NCBI GenBank assembly: GCA_005884715.1
Contig: VAZZ01000051.1
Location: forward strand, 1-14,198
DNA: 14,198 nucleotides
Reading direction: 5' to 3'
Origin: Alphaproteobacteria bacterium
Lineage (GTDB): Bacteria > Pseudomonadota > Alphaproteobacteria > Rhizobiales > Aestuariivirgaceae
The position numbers were made by a program, and so were the translations under genes. Shown piece after piece: positions 6,185 through 12,897 of this stretch. A model generated the notes under the pieces. The model was not told the DNA's origin, did no database searches, and worked only from the letters and a program-made list of their open reading frames with translations. Each line of letters starts with the position of its first letter. Positions within the stretch are counted from its first letter, which is position 1.

Positions 6185-7876
6185 CTATTCCGGAAGCTCG
6201 ATCGGCTTGAGCTCGTCATAGCGGTCGCCGGGCCCCGGATTATCTTTCGGCGTCTCGCCGCCCAGATGATGGACGATGCCCCACACCGCGTTGAGGCCGG
6301 TCTGCACCGCGCCCTCGACCCAGCCCGGCGTCCAGGACACGCCATCGCCCGCCATGAAGATGCCCTTCTGATCGGGCGGCATGTGCCCTTGCATGAAGTG
6401 ACAATACATGCGGTGGTTATAGCGATAATGGCCGGGGAGTGCGCCCTTGAAGGCGCCGAGGAAATTCGGGTCCGTCTCCCATGAGACAGTGATCGGATCG
6501 CCGATGATATGGCTTTCGATATCGAGTGTCGGATAGACACGCTTCAAGGCATCGAGCGCCAGCTTCACCCTTGTGTCGACGGAGAGCGGCAGCATCTTCA
6601 TCGCATCGCTCATCCACGAATAAGAGAGGCAGATGACGCCCGGCCTGTCATCGCCATTGTCGAACATATAGGTGCCGCGGGTGAGCCGGTCGGTCAGCGT
6701 CATGCTCATCAGATCGCGCCCGGTCTTCGGATCCTTGTCCTTCCAGAAGGGCCGGTCGACCATGATGAAGGTTTTGGCCGATTGCATGAAGCGGGTGCGG
6801 TCAAGCGCCATCCAGAGTTTCGGCGAGAAGATGCGCTCCTCTACTTGCATGTAAGTGGTGAGGAGCCAGCTATGGCAGGTGACGAGACAGGCATCGAAGG
6901 ATTTGGTGGCCCCCCAGCGGTCGGTGATGGCGAGATGGCCCGAGGACGAGCGAGCGATCCTGACGACAGCCGGGCGCGCCGCGCCGGCATGAAGCTTTTC
7001 CAAGGAAGTATCTTTCGGCCAATGCACCATTTTTTCAGGACGGCATTTCCACAGGCCGCGCGGCACCTGCTCGACGCCGCCCTCGATCCAGCGCTGATTG
7101 TCATCGCAATTGGTGACGACGACGCGCAGGATCTCCAGCATGGAATTGGGATAGTCCGAATCCCAGCCGCCGGTACCGAAGCCGACCTGGCCGAAGATCT
7201 CGCGGTGATGGAAGGAGCGCTTGGCGAAAGCGGGCGCGGTGGCGACGAAGTCATAGAAGCTGCGGTCGTCCCACAAGGGCACGAGCTTGTCCCAGATCGC
7301 CTTCAGCGCCTTCACATTGCGGGCGCGGATCGCCTTCTGCATGGCGCTGAAGCTTGCCCCTTCTTCCAGCGCCTCATACCAGGCGGCCGCCACTTCCTGG
7401 AAGATCGCCGGCAGGTCGGATTGCTTTTCCGCGTAATAGGTCTTGCCCTCGAGATCGATGACGGTCGAGTGGGAAGCTTCGACCAAAGGATTGGGGAAGG
7501 GCTTCGATTTGAGGCCGAGCATGTCGGCATAATGATAGAAGCCGGTGCCGGAGACCGGGAAGCGCATGCCGCCCAGTTCGGCGATGATGCCTTCCGCACC
7601 CTCGAAATTCTGCGAGCGAAGCCGCCCGCCAATCCGCCCCGCCTCATAGATGACGGGCTTCAGGCCCATTTTCATGAGCTCGAAGGCTGCGACCATGCCG
7701 GACATGCCGGCGCCGATGATCGCCACTTCCTCGCCATGGCGGGCCCCTGGGATGCAAGCGAGCCCCGATGGGTGCTTGATCCAATCGTCGAAAGGGAAGG
7801 GGAAGTCGGGGCCGAATACCGTGACCGGGCGTTTGTCAGCCGTTTCGGCCATTTGGGGCGCGTGGGGAGCCGTCAT
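6185..7876 (-). CDS. davB: L-lysine 2-monooxygenase / L-lysine oxidase (flavin amine oxidase family)
   Basis: This FAD enzyme converts L-lysine to 5-aminovaleramide with O2 and CO2 release, the first step of the aminovalerate route of lysine breakdown. Relatives can also act as oxidases. The 563-residue product starts with VTVFGPDFPFPFDDWIKHPSG. The dinucleotide-binding GAGMSG is at 55-60 and the FAD-binding region GGRLRSQ at 83-89. ELGGMRFP contains Arg105, expected to hold the substrate carboxylate. GQVGFGTGGWDSDYPNSML contains Asp241. Cys257 and the aromatic pair Trp421 and Trp519 match, with an offset of three, the active-site residues I recall for the Pseudomonas AIU 813 enzyme (Asp238, Cys254, Trp418, Trp516). 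Tryptophan 2-monooxygenase shares the fold, but the close match is to the lysine enzyme. A GAGGT site precedes the ATG. No amidase (davA) is nearby. Confidence 0.88.
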   Translation of the reverse strand: MTAPHAPQMAETADKRPVTVFGPDFPFPFDDWIKHPSGLACIPGARHGEEVAIIGAGMSGMVAAFELMKMGLKPVIYEAGRIGGRLRSQNFEGAEGIIAELGGMRFPVSGTGFYHYADMLGLKSKPFPNPLVEASHSTVIDLEGKTYYAEKQSDLPAIFQEVAAAWYEALEEGASFSAMQKAIRARNVKALKAIWDKLVPLWDDRSFYDFVATAPAFAKRSFHHREIFGQVGFGTGGWDSDYPNSMLEILRVVVTNCDDNQRWIEGGVEQVPRGLWKCRPEKMVHWPKDTSLEKLHAGAARPAVVRIARSSSGHLAITDRWGATKSFDACLVTCHSWLLTTYMQVEERIFSPKLWMALDRTRFMQSAKTFIMVDRPFWKDKDPKTGRDLMSMTLTDRLTRGTYMFDNGDDRPGVICLSYSWMSDAMKMLPLSVDTRVKLALDALKRVYPTLDIESHIIGDPITVSWETDPNFLGAFKGALPGHYRYNHRMYCHFMQGHMPPDQKGIFMAGDGVSWTPGWVEGAVQTGLNAVWGIVHHLGGETPKDNPGPGDRYDELKPIELPE

Positions 7877-7939
7877 GCATGTACCTCAATGAGCCCATGC
7901 TAGGTTGGGGCATCTGTAAAGACAAGGAAGGCCGGGGGC

Positions 7940-7968
7940 TTGACGCGCCGAGGCATCCACCGCATGAA
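7940..7968 (+). promoter_or_regulatory. Possible promoter for leuD-leuB
   Basis: TTGACG (7940-7945) is followed after 17 bases by CATGAA (7963-7968). The -35 is good and the -10 is poor. It lies in the 131-base gap between the divergent davB-like gene and leuD, about 40 bases before the leuD start. A promoter is expected here, because leuC is 4.9 kb away and genes of opposite strand intervene. The exact assignment is a guess. Confidence 0.3.
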
Positions 7969-8007
7969 GCCCCTCAATCTGAAGGTGCCGCACAGACGGA
8001 GCAGACA

Positions 8008-8613
8008 ATGCAGAAATTCGACACACTGACGGGCGTCGCCGCCCCCCTCAATATCGTCAATGTCGATACCGACATGATCATCCCGAAGCAGTTTCTGAAG
8101 ACGATCAAGCGCACCGGGCTCGGCAAGTCGCTGTTCTATGAAATGCGCTACACCCAGGACGGCAAGGAGCTCCCCGATTTCGTGCTCAACAAGCCCGCTT
8201 ATCGCAAGGCGCAGATCCTGGTCGCCGGCGACAATTTCGGCTGCGGGTCGTCGCGCGAACATGCGCCCTGGGCATTGCTCGATTTCGGGATACGCTGCGT
8301 CATCTCAACGAGTTTCGCCGACATCTTCTACAATAACTGCTTCAAGAACGGCATCCTGCCGATCCAGGTCTCTCCGGACGACCTCAAGAAGCTGATGGAC
8401 GATGCCGAGCGCGGCGCCAATGCGACGCTTTCGATCGACCTCAAGGCGCAGGAGATCCGCGGGCCCGATGGCGGGTGCATCAAGTTCGACATCGATGCCT
8501 TCCGCAAGTATTGCTTGTTGAACGGTCTCGACGATATCGCTCTCACCATGGAAAAGAAAAGCTCGATCGACCGCTTCGAGAAGAAAGCCGCCGCCGCAAG
8601 ACCCTGGCTCTAA
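8008..8613 (+). CDS. leuD: 3-isopropylmalate dehydratase, small subunit
   Basis: LeuD supplies the swivelling substrate-recognition domain of isopropylmalate isomerase and acts with LeuC (1683-3086). The ATG at 8008 (MQKFDTLTGVAAPL) has GGAG 6 bases upstream and gives 201 residues, as in E. coli. An open extension back to 7879 has no family-like sequence and is rejected. NVDTDMIIPKQFLK and the signature AGDNFGCGSSREHAPWAL, which forms part of the substrate-binding site, are intact. So are SFADIFYNNCFKNGILPI and the C-terminal FDIDAFRKYCLLNGLDDIALT. It lies 24 bases before leuB, and the two are almost certainly one operon. Confidence 0.97.
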   Translation: MQKFDTLTGVAAPLNIVNVDTDMIIPKQFLKTIKRTGLGKSLFYEMRYTQDGKELPDFVLNKPAYRKAQILVAGDNFGCGSSREHAPWALLDFGIRCVISTSFADIFYNNCFKNGILPIQVSPDDLKKLMDDAERGANATLSIDLKAQEIRGPDGGCIKFDIDAFRKYCLLNGLDDIALTMEKKSSIDRFEKKAAAARPWL

Positions 8614-8637
8614 GACCACTCAAACGGAAATTCCCGC

Positions 8638-9747
8638 ATGTCCTCTTTCAATCTTCTGCTGTTGCCGGGTGACGGCATCGGTGCCGAAGTCTCAGCCGAA
8701 GTCGAAAAGATCATCACCTGGATGTCGAAACAGGGCATCGCTAAATTCGAGCTTGAGCGCGGCCTCGTCGGAGGCTGCGCCTATGATGCGCATGGCAAGG
8801 CGATTTCGGAAGAAGACATGGCCAAGGCTCAGGCCGCCGATGCCGTCATCTTCGGCGCGGTCGGCGGGCCCAAATGGGACAAGGTGCCTTATGATGTGCG
8901 CCCGGAAGCGGGTCTGCTCCGCCTGCGCAAGGATCTGGGTCTGTTCGCCAATCTGCGGCCGGCGATCTGCTATCCCGCCCTTGCCGATGCTTCATCCCTC
9001 AAGCGCGACGTCGTCGAAGGGCTCGACATGCTGATCGTGCGCGAACTTACGGGCGGCGTCTATTTCGGCGAGCCGAAGACGATCACCGATCTCGGCAATG
9101 GCCAGAAGCGCGGCATCGACACGCAGGTCTATGACACATTCGAGATCGACCGCATCGCCCGCGTCGCTTTCGACCTAGCCCGCACCAGGCGCAAGAAAGT
9201 GGCCTCGGCCGAGAAGCGCAATGTGATGAAGACCGGTGTCCTGTGGAATGAAGTCGTCACCCGGGTACATCAGGAAAGCTACAAGGATGTGGCGCTCGAG
9301 CATGTGCTCGCCGACAATTGCGCCATGCAACTGGTGCGCTGGCCCAAGCAATATGATGTGATCGTGACCGACAATCTGTTCGGCGATGTCCTCTCGGATG
9401 TGGCCGCCATGCTGACCGGTTCGCTCGGCATGCTGCCTTCCGCTTCATTGGGCGCCACCGATACGAAGACCAAGCGCCGCAAGGCGCTCTATGAGCCGGT
9501 GCATGGATCGGCGCCCGATATTGCCGGCAAGGGGCTCGCCAATCCGATCGCCATGATCGCCTCCTTCGGCATGGCGCTGCGCTATTCCTTCGGCCTCGGC
9601 CAATGGGCCGACAAGGTCGATCAGGCCATTGCCGCGGTATTGGCCAAGGGCCTGCGTACCAAGGATATCGCGCAAGGTTCGGAGAAAGCGATTGGCACGC
9701 AAGAGATGGGCGCGGCGATCCTCAGCGAGCTCAGCGCGCTGGCTTAG
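8638..9747 (+). CDS. leuB: 3-isopropylmalate dehydrogenase
   Basis: LeuB oxidatively decarboxylates 3-isopropylmalate with NAD+ to 2-oxoisocaproate, the third leucine-specific step. It is a cytosolic, Mg2+-dependent homodimer of the isocitrate/isopropylmalate dehydrogenase family. The product has 369 residues, a normal length. LLLLPGDGIGAEV starts the fold. Substrate-binding Arg97, Arg107 and Arg135 lie in LRLRKDLGLFANLRP and VRELTGG. Lys198 and metal ligands Asp226, Asp250 and Asp254 are present (DNLFGDVLSDVAAMLTGSLG). YEPVHGSAPDIAGKG, with the NAD-binding glycines, is intact. The ribosome-binding site is weak (GGAAA), which fits translation following leuD 24 bases upstream. Its TAG overlaps the TAA of the convergent toxin gene. 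Confidence 0.98.
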   Translation: MSSFNLLLLPGDGIGAEVSAEVEKIITWMSKQGIAKFELERGLVGGCAYDAHGKAISEEDMAKAQAADAVIFGAVGGPKWDKVPYDVRPEAGLLRLRKDLGLFANLRPAICYPALADASSLKRDVVEGLDMLIVRELTGGVYFGEPKTITDLGNGQKRGIDTQVYDTFEIDRIARVAFDLARTRRKKVASAEKRNVMKTGVLWNEVVTRVHQESYKDVALEHVLADNCAMQLVRWPKQYDVIVTDNLFGDVLSDVAAMLTGSLGMLPSASLGATDTKTKRRKALYEPVHGSAPDIAGKGLANPIAMIASFGMALRYSFGLGQWADKVDQAIAAVLAKGLRTKDIAQGSEKAIGTQEMGAAILSELSALA

Positions 9748-10130
9748 TTCCGCGTCGCCTCAAGCATGACATTGTTGCGTAGCCATTGGCTTAGATGCTC
9801 GAAGTCGAAAAGGCCGTCGGCATAGAGGCCAAGGATGAAGTGCTCTGTTTTGACGGGTGTAGCTGTCAGACGAGCACCGTTGATGACCAGGAATGTGTAG
9901 GTCACCGCAAAAGCGGTTCGCTTATTGCCATCGATAAAGGGATGGTTCTGCGATAAGCTCTCCCAGAGTGCGGCTGCCTCGCCAATCAGATCAGCATAGT
10001 AGCCGGTTTGCGGGCGGAAGAGCGCTGCCTCCAGAAGGCCGCGGTCGCGAATGCCAGAGGCGCCGCCATAGCGTTCGATCTGGTTGTCATGAATCGCGAG
10101 AACTTCGATGACGGTAAGATAGTCCGTCAT
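9744..10130 (-). CDS. Doc-type toxin (Fic fold, death-on-curing family)
   Basis: This 128-residue toxin belongs to the Doc branch of the Fic fold. P1 Doc phosphorylates elongation factor Tu and stops translation; Fic relatives transfer AMP. The core motif HPFIDGNKR is at residues 63-71. Lys70, where Fic enzymes usually have Gly, is the Doc hallmark, so a kinase-like activity is likely but not proven. The N-terminus YLTVIEVLAIHDNQIERYGG and the helix LLEAALFRPQTGYYAD are typical of the family. The ATG overlaps the antitoxin TGA as ATGA, indicating coupled translation. The gene is tail-to-tail with leuB, with overlapping stop codons. Base composition is visibly lower in G+C than in leuB, which fits horizontal acquisition. 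No disabling change is visible. Confidence 0.93.
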   Translation of the reverse strand: MTDYLTVIEVLAIHDNQIERYGGASGIRDRGLLEAALFRPQTGYYADLIGEAAALWESLSQNHPFIDGNKRTAFAVTYTFLVINGARLTATPVKTEHFILGLYADGLFDFEHLSQWLRNNVMLEATRN

Positions 10131-10357
10131 TCAGCCAGTTTCTTGTAGAGCGAGCCGAACTTCTCATGGCTACCCTGGTACGCCGCCATGACATGGGAGC
10201 GGGGCTTGCCCTGCTTGCGCTTCTCGATCAGATCGGCGAGCGCCTCGTCTATAAGTGTCTGGAGCTGCCGTCCTTCATTCTGGGCGATCGCTCGTACTTC
10301 AGACAGAATCTCCGAATTCACCTGGGTGGCAAATTTCTCGCGAGCGTTAGCCGCCAT
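10127..10357 (-). CDS. Ribbon-helix-helix antitoxin paired with the Doc-type toxin
   Basis: This 76-residue protein lies immediately upstream of the toxin and overlaps it by four bases (ATGA), the normal antitoxin-toxin order. Residues about 7-47 read as a ribbon-helix-helix DNA-binding domain: EKFATQV as the strand, SEILSEVRAIAQNEGR and QLQTLIDEALADLIEKR as the two helices. The C-terminal part (about 50-76, HVMAAYQGSHEKFGSLYKKL) would be the flexible segment that binds and blocks the toxin. This differs from classical Phd, which has another fold, so it is a Doc partnered with a ribbon-helix-helix antitoxin. GGAG lies 8 bases before the ATG. Its promoter (10380-10409) contains two palindromic boxes, which fits autoregulation. 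Confidence 0.88.
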   Translation of the reverse strand: MAANAREKFATQVNSEILSEVRAIAQNEGRQLQTLIDEALADLIEKRKQGKPRSHVMAAYQGSHEKFGSLYKKLAE

Positions 10358-10379
10358 AACTTATCTCCAATCCGACCGC

Positions 10380-10409
10380 AGTATATCATGATGTTTCATG
10401 AAATATCAA
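10380..10409 (-). promoter_or_regulatory. Sigma-70 promoter of the toxin-antitoxin operon
   Basis: Read on the minus strand, TTGATA (10409-10404) is followed after 18 bases by TATACT (10385-10380), each 5 of 6 matches to consensus. Transcription would start near 10373, leaving a short leader with GGAG before the antitoxin ATG at 10357. It is the best-looking promoter in the window. Confidence 0.65.
10385..10403. promoter_or_regulatory. Twin TCATGA operator boxes inside the toxin-antitoxin promoter
   Basis: Two perfect palindromes, ATCATGAT (10385-10392) and TTTCATGAAA (10394-10403), share the core TCATGA. The cores (10386-10391 and 10396-10401) are exactly 10 bp apart, on the same face of the helix, and fill the spacer between the -35 and -10 boxes. 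Ribbon-helix-helix dimers often bind such paired boxes and block their own promoter. Confidence 0.6.
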
Positions 10410-10458
10410 GATGATCAGACGATCTATAGGAAGCTAAGGCACATTTTCGCAGCGGCTT

Positions 10459-11208
10459 CTAAGGCTGTTCCACATCCGTCTTGTCGATCTTGCTCAGACG
10501 CTGGCGTTTCGATTTGGCCAGGATGTTGAGCGTCTCGACGGCGAGCGAGAAGGCGATGGCGAAGTAGATATATTCGCGCGGAATATGCATGCCGAGGCCG
10601 TCGGCGACGAGCGCCACGCCAATCAGCAGGATGAAGGCCAGAGCCAGCATCTTGATCGTCGGGTGGCGGGCGATGAAGTCGCCGATCGGCCGCGCCGCCA
10701 GCATCATGACGCCGATGGCGATGACATTGGCGGCGATCATCACGGGAAGGAAGGTAGTCATGCCGACGGCGGTGATGATGGAATCGAGAGCGAAAACGAA
10801 ATCGATGACCATGATGAGCGCGATGACGCCGAAGAAATTGGCCGAATAGCTCGATCGCGGGCCTTCTTCGCCGCCCTCCATTTCCTCATGGATCTCAGCC
10901 GTGCCTTTATAGAGCAGGAACAGGCCGCCCCCGATCAGGATGATGTCGCGCCAGGAGAGATCGAGGCCGAGAGCTGAGAAGACCGGAGTGGTGAGCTTGG
11001 TGATCCAGACGAGCAGCGCCAGCATAAGAATGCGCAGGCCCAGGGCGCCCAAAAGGCCGATCTTCTGGGCAATTGGGCGCTGGGCCGGGGGTAGCCTCTG
11101 CGAGGCGATGGAAAGGAAGACCAGATTGTCGATGCCGAGGACGATCTCAAGGATGGTGAGGGTCAAAAGGCTCATCCAGCCTTCGACCGTGAACAGCCAT
11201 TCAAGCAT
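10459..11208 (-). CDS. TerC-family integral membrane protein
   Basis: TerC-family proteins are inner-membrane proteins; some (Alx, MeeY/MeeF) export manganese and others are linked to tellurite resistance. ATG 11208 (MLEWLFTVEGW) is chosen because AAGGAAACTG lies directly upstream, giving 249 residues. An open extension to 11322 has no family-like sequence. Seven or so hydrophobic segments are visible. The conserved acidic residues in membrane segments are Glu21 and Asp27 (LEIVLGIDNLVFLSI), Asp136 and Asp142 (MVIDFVFALDSIITAVG), and Glu225 (AVETLNIL). These are the likely cation-binding positions. A short acidic cytoplasmic loop (EIHEEMEGGEEG) separates the halves. No CBS domain is present. 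I saw no yybP-ykoY manganese riboswitch in the leader. It is divergent from asd. Confidence 0.93.
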   Translation of the reverse strand: MLEWLFTVEGWMSLLTLTILEIVLGIDNLVFLSIASQRLPPAQRPIAQKIGLLGALGLRILMLALLVWITKLTTPVFSALGLDLSWRDIILIGGGLFLLYKGTAEIHEEMEGGEEGPRSSYSANFFGVIALIMVIDFVFALDSIITAVGMTTFLPVMIAANVIAIGVMMLAARPIGDFIARHPTIKMLALAFILLIGVALVADGLGMHIPREYIYFAIAFSLAVETLNILAKSKRQRLSKIDKTDVEQP

Positions 11209-11402
11209 CAGTTTCCTTTCCTGATTTTTCCCTATCGCCAAATAGGGGCTGGTTTGCCCGGCTTCAAGGCGGATTGACTTCAAGTCGTAATTTGTTAGAA
11301 CCCTGCCGAAGCCTCGAACCACGGTCCCAGATGTCTATTGATCTTGACAGCATCGCCTGCCGCCTGCTCCCTGTGGGCGCGCTTTGCCGTGGCCTGGGTC
11401 AG

Positions 11403-11436
11403 CTCAAAACGACGAAAACGACGAAAACCGTTTGAG
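11403..11436 (+). repeat. Tandem AAAACGACG repeat within a hairpin
   Basis: AAAACGACG occurs twice in a row, then continues as AAAACCG (11406-11430). The flanks CTCAAAACG (from 11403) and CGTTTGAG (to 11436) can pair with one bulged A, putting the repeat copies in the loop. The loop would be an A-rich, single-stranded stretch in the asd leader RNA. Function is unknown. Confidence 0.45.
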
Positions 11437-11440
11437 CCTT

Positions 11441-11522
11441 CTCTCCCGGTCTCGTCTCCCGCGGGGGAGGTGGCCGGAATCAGCATGCGCCCCAGGCAGA
11501 ACCGCCAAGGTTCACGGGAGAG
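11441..11522. repeat. Inverted repeat with CTCTCCCG / CGGGAGAG ends (extragenic repeat-like)
   Basis: Perfect 8-base arms CTCTCCCG (11441-11448) and CGGGAGAG (11515-11522) enclose 66 bases. Inside is a second small hairpin, CTCCC-GCGG-GGGAG (11456-11469). CTCTCCC-rich palindromic units of this kind are scattered between genes in many Hyphomicrobiales genomes, so this is probably one copy of a dispersed extragenic repeat. It sits in the asd leader. Copy number cannot be judged from one window. Confidence 0.5.
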
Positions 11523-11546
11523 GGCGAGGGATAAAGGAATAAATCA

Positions 11547-12584
11547 ATGGGTTACAAAGTTGCAGTGGTCGGCGCGACCGGGAATGTCGGCCGCGAAATG
11601 CTCAATATCCTCGAGGAGCGCCAGTTCCCGGTGGATGAGGTCTTCGCTCTGGCGTCGCGCCGCTCGCTCGGCACCGAGGTCTCGTTCGGCGATCGCACGC
11701 TCAAATGCCAGGATCTCGAGCAGTTCGATTTCCGCGGCATCGACTTCGTGCTGATGTCGGCTGGCTCGGCGGTCTCCAAAGAATGGTCACCCAGGATCGG
11801 CGCGCTTGGCGCGATGGTGATCGATAATTCCTCATGCTGGCGCTATGACGCGGAAGTGCCGCTCATCGTTCCGGAAGTGAACGCCCATGCGCTCGAAGAA
11901 TACATGCGCCGCAAGACGAGGCGGAACATCATCGCCAATCCGAACTGCTCGACGGCCCAGCTCGTCGTGGTGTTGAAGCCCCTGCATGATCTCGCCAAGA
12001 TCAAGCGCGTCGTGGTGTCGACCTATCAATCGGTGTCCGGTGCCGGCAAGGATGCGATGGACGAATTGTGGAACCAGACCAAGGGCGTGTTCGTCACCGA
12101 TACTCCTGAGCCCAAGAAGTTCACCAAACAGATCGCCTTCAACGTCATCCCCCATATTGATGTCTTCATGGAGGACGGCTTCACCAAGGAAGAATGGAAG
12201 ATGATGGTCGAGACCAAGAAGATCCTCGACCCCAAGATCAAGCTCACGGCGACCTGCGTGCGCGTGCCGGTGTTTGTCGGCCATTCGGAAGCGGTCAATA
12301 TCGAATTCGAGCGGCCGATCAGCGCCGAGGAGGCTCGCGAGACCTTGCGTGAGGCGCCTGGCGTGCTGGTCGTCGACAAGCGCGAGGACGGTGGCTATGT
12401 GACGCCGGTCGAATGCGTCGGCGATTTCGCCACTTTCGTCTCGCGGATCCGCGAGGACGGCACGATCGAGAACGGCCTCAATCTGTGGGTGGTCTCGGAT
12501 AATCTGCGCAAAGGTGCCGCCCTCAATACAGTGCAGATCGCCGAAGCCCTGATCAATCGCGGATTGCTCAAAAAGGCAGCCTGA
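11547..12584 (+). CDS. asd: Aspartate-semialdehyde dehydrogenase
   Basis: Asd reduces aspartyl-4-phosphate to aspartate semialdehyde with NADPH, the branch-point step for lysine, diaminopimelate, methionine and threonine synthesis. It is a cytosolic enzyme. The product has 345 residues, a normal length for the class without the long enterobacterial insertion. The NADP-binding loop GATGNVG is at 9-15. SAGSAVSKEW and IDNSSCWRYDAEVPLIVPEVN are conserved blocks. The catalytic Cys134 is in NPNCSTAQ, SVSGAGKDAMDEL contacts the cofactor, and His246 (VPVFVGHSEAV) is the acid-base catalyst. The ATG at 11547 has AAGGA 8 bases upstream. The gene is alone on its strand, with repeats on both sides. It is essential for cell-wall diaminopimelate in most bacteria. 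Confidence 0.97.
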   Translation: MGYKVAVVGATGNVGREMLNILEERQFPVDEVFALASRRSLGTEVSFGDRTLKCQDLEQFDFRGIDFVLMSAGSAVSKEWSPRIGALGAMVIDNSSCWRYDAEVPLIVPEVNAHALEEYMRRKTRRNIIANPNCSTAQLVVVLKPLHDLAKIKRVVVSTYQSVSGAGKDAMDELWNQTKGVFVTDTPEPKKFTKQIAFNVIPHIDVFMEDGFTKEEWKMMVETKKILDPKIKLTATCVRVPVFVGHSEAVNIEFERPISAEEARETLREAPGVLVVDKREDGGYVTPVECVGDFATFVSRIREDGTIENGLNLWVVSDNLRKGAALNTVQIAEALINRGLLKKAA

Positions 12585-12589
12585 TTGCC

Positions 12590-12661
12590 AGGGGCCAGGT
12601 ATCAGAAGTCAGGGATCAGGAGTCAATCGTCCTGACACCTGATGCCGGAAACCTGTCCCCT
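12590..12661. repeat. Composite TCAGG-rich inverted repeat downstream of asd
   Basis: Outer arms AGGGGCCAGGT (12590-12600) and ACCTGTCCCCT (12651-12661) match at 10 of 11 positions. A nested hairpin TCAGGA (12616-12621) and TCCTGA (12630-12635) has an 8-base loop. The words ATCAG, GTCAGG and ATCAGG recur on the left side and CCTGA, CCTGAT on the right. It begins six bases after the asd stop and may serve as a 3' stabilising or terminating structure, although no T run follows. Confidence 0.55.
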
Positions 12662-12822
12662 GATCTGTGGCATGATTGTCACATTCTGTCAGTAATAACG
12701 ACAAAGCGCGTGAGGACCCCCTGTTGCGGCTTCGCGACTCGTGCTATCAAGCGCTCCCTTAAACACAACACATGGAAGATCATCATGATGACAGTATGCA
12801 AGGAGCTTCGAGTCGGGTGATC

Positions 12823-12848
12823 TCCGGGCCCCGGGCTCGGATCCCGGA
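12823..12848. repeat. G+C-rich hairpin
   Basis: TCCGGG (12823-12828) and CCCGGA (12843-12848) are perfect inverted arms. An alternative pairing is CCGGG (12831-12835) with CCCGG (12843-12847) around the 7-base loop CTCGGAT. Two mutually exclusive stems share the same 3' arm, which is the arrangement of a structural switch, but no ligand family is recognised. Confidence 0.35.
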
Positions 12849-12897
12849 TTGGCCTTTCCAGCTTGTGTTTGCCTCCAAGTAAAAGCCTGAAGACCAG

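Larger units (their letters stand above)
11209..11546. other. Non-coding stretch between the TerC-family gene and asd
   Basis: This 338-base gap must hold both promoters. For the TerC gene, TTGAAG and TATTTG with a 17-base spacer lie on the minus strand at 11267-11239. For asd, TTGACT (11274-11279) and TAGAAC (11296-11301) with a 16-base spacer would give a leader of about 240 bases. Both are weak matches. The leader contains the tandem repeat and the inverted repeat listed separately. The asd ribosome-binding site AAGGA is at 11534-11538. Confidence 0.5.

Noticed and set aside
6509..7903. A 464-codon open frame on the plus strand opposite the lysine monooxygenase gene
   Set aside because: It is an antisense shadow caused by high G+C third positions. 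Its translation is rich in His, Asp and Gly with no domain, while the minus strand encodes a full flavoenzyme.
7879..8007. N-terminal extension of LeuD starting at 7879
   Set aside because: The extra 43 residues have no family similarity. ATG 8008 has GGAG at the right distance and gives the usual 201-residue length.
11209..11322. N-terminal extension of the TerC-family protein to 11322
   Set aside because: The start at 11208 has a strong ribosome-binding site and begins with the family-typical MLEW. The extension is not membrane-like.
11209..11340. yybP-ykoY manganese riboswitch before the TerC-family gene
   Set aside because: This gene family is often controlled by it, but I could not find the conserved paired core on the minus strand.
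12831..12847. T-arm-like stem with a 7-base loop (CCGGG-CTCGGAT-CCCGG), possible tRNA or tmRNA
   Set aside because: No acceptor, anticodon or D arm can be placed around it, and the loop lacks the usual TTC. It is kept only as a hairpin.
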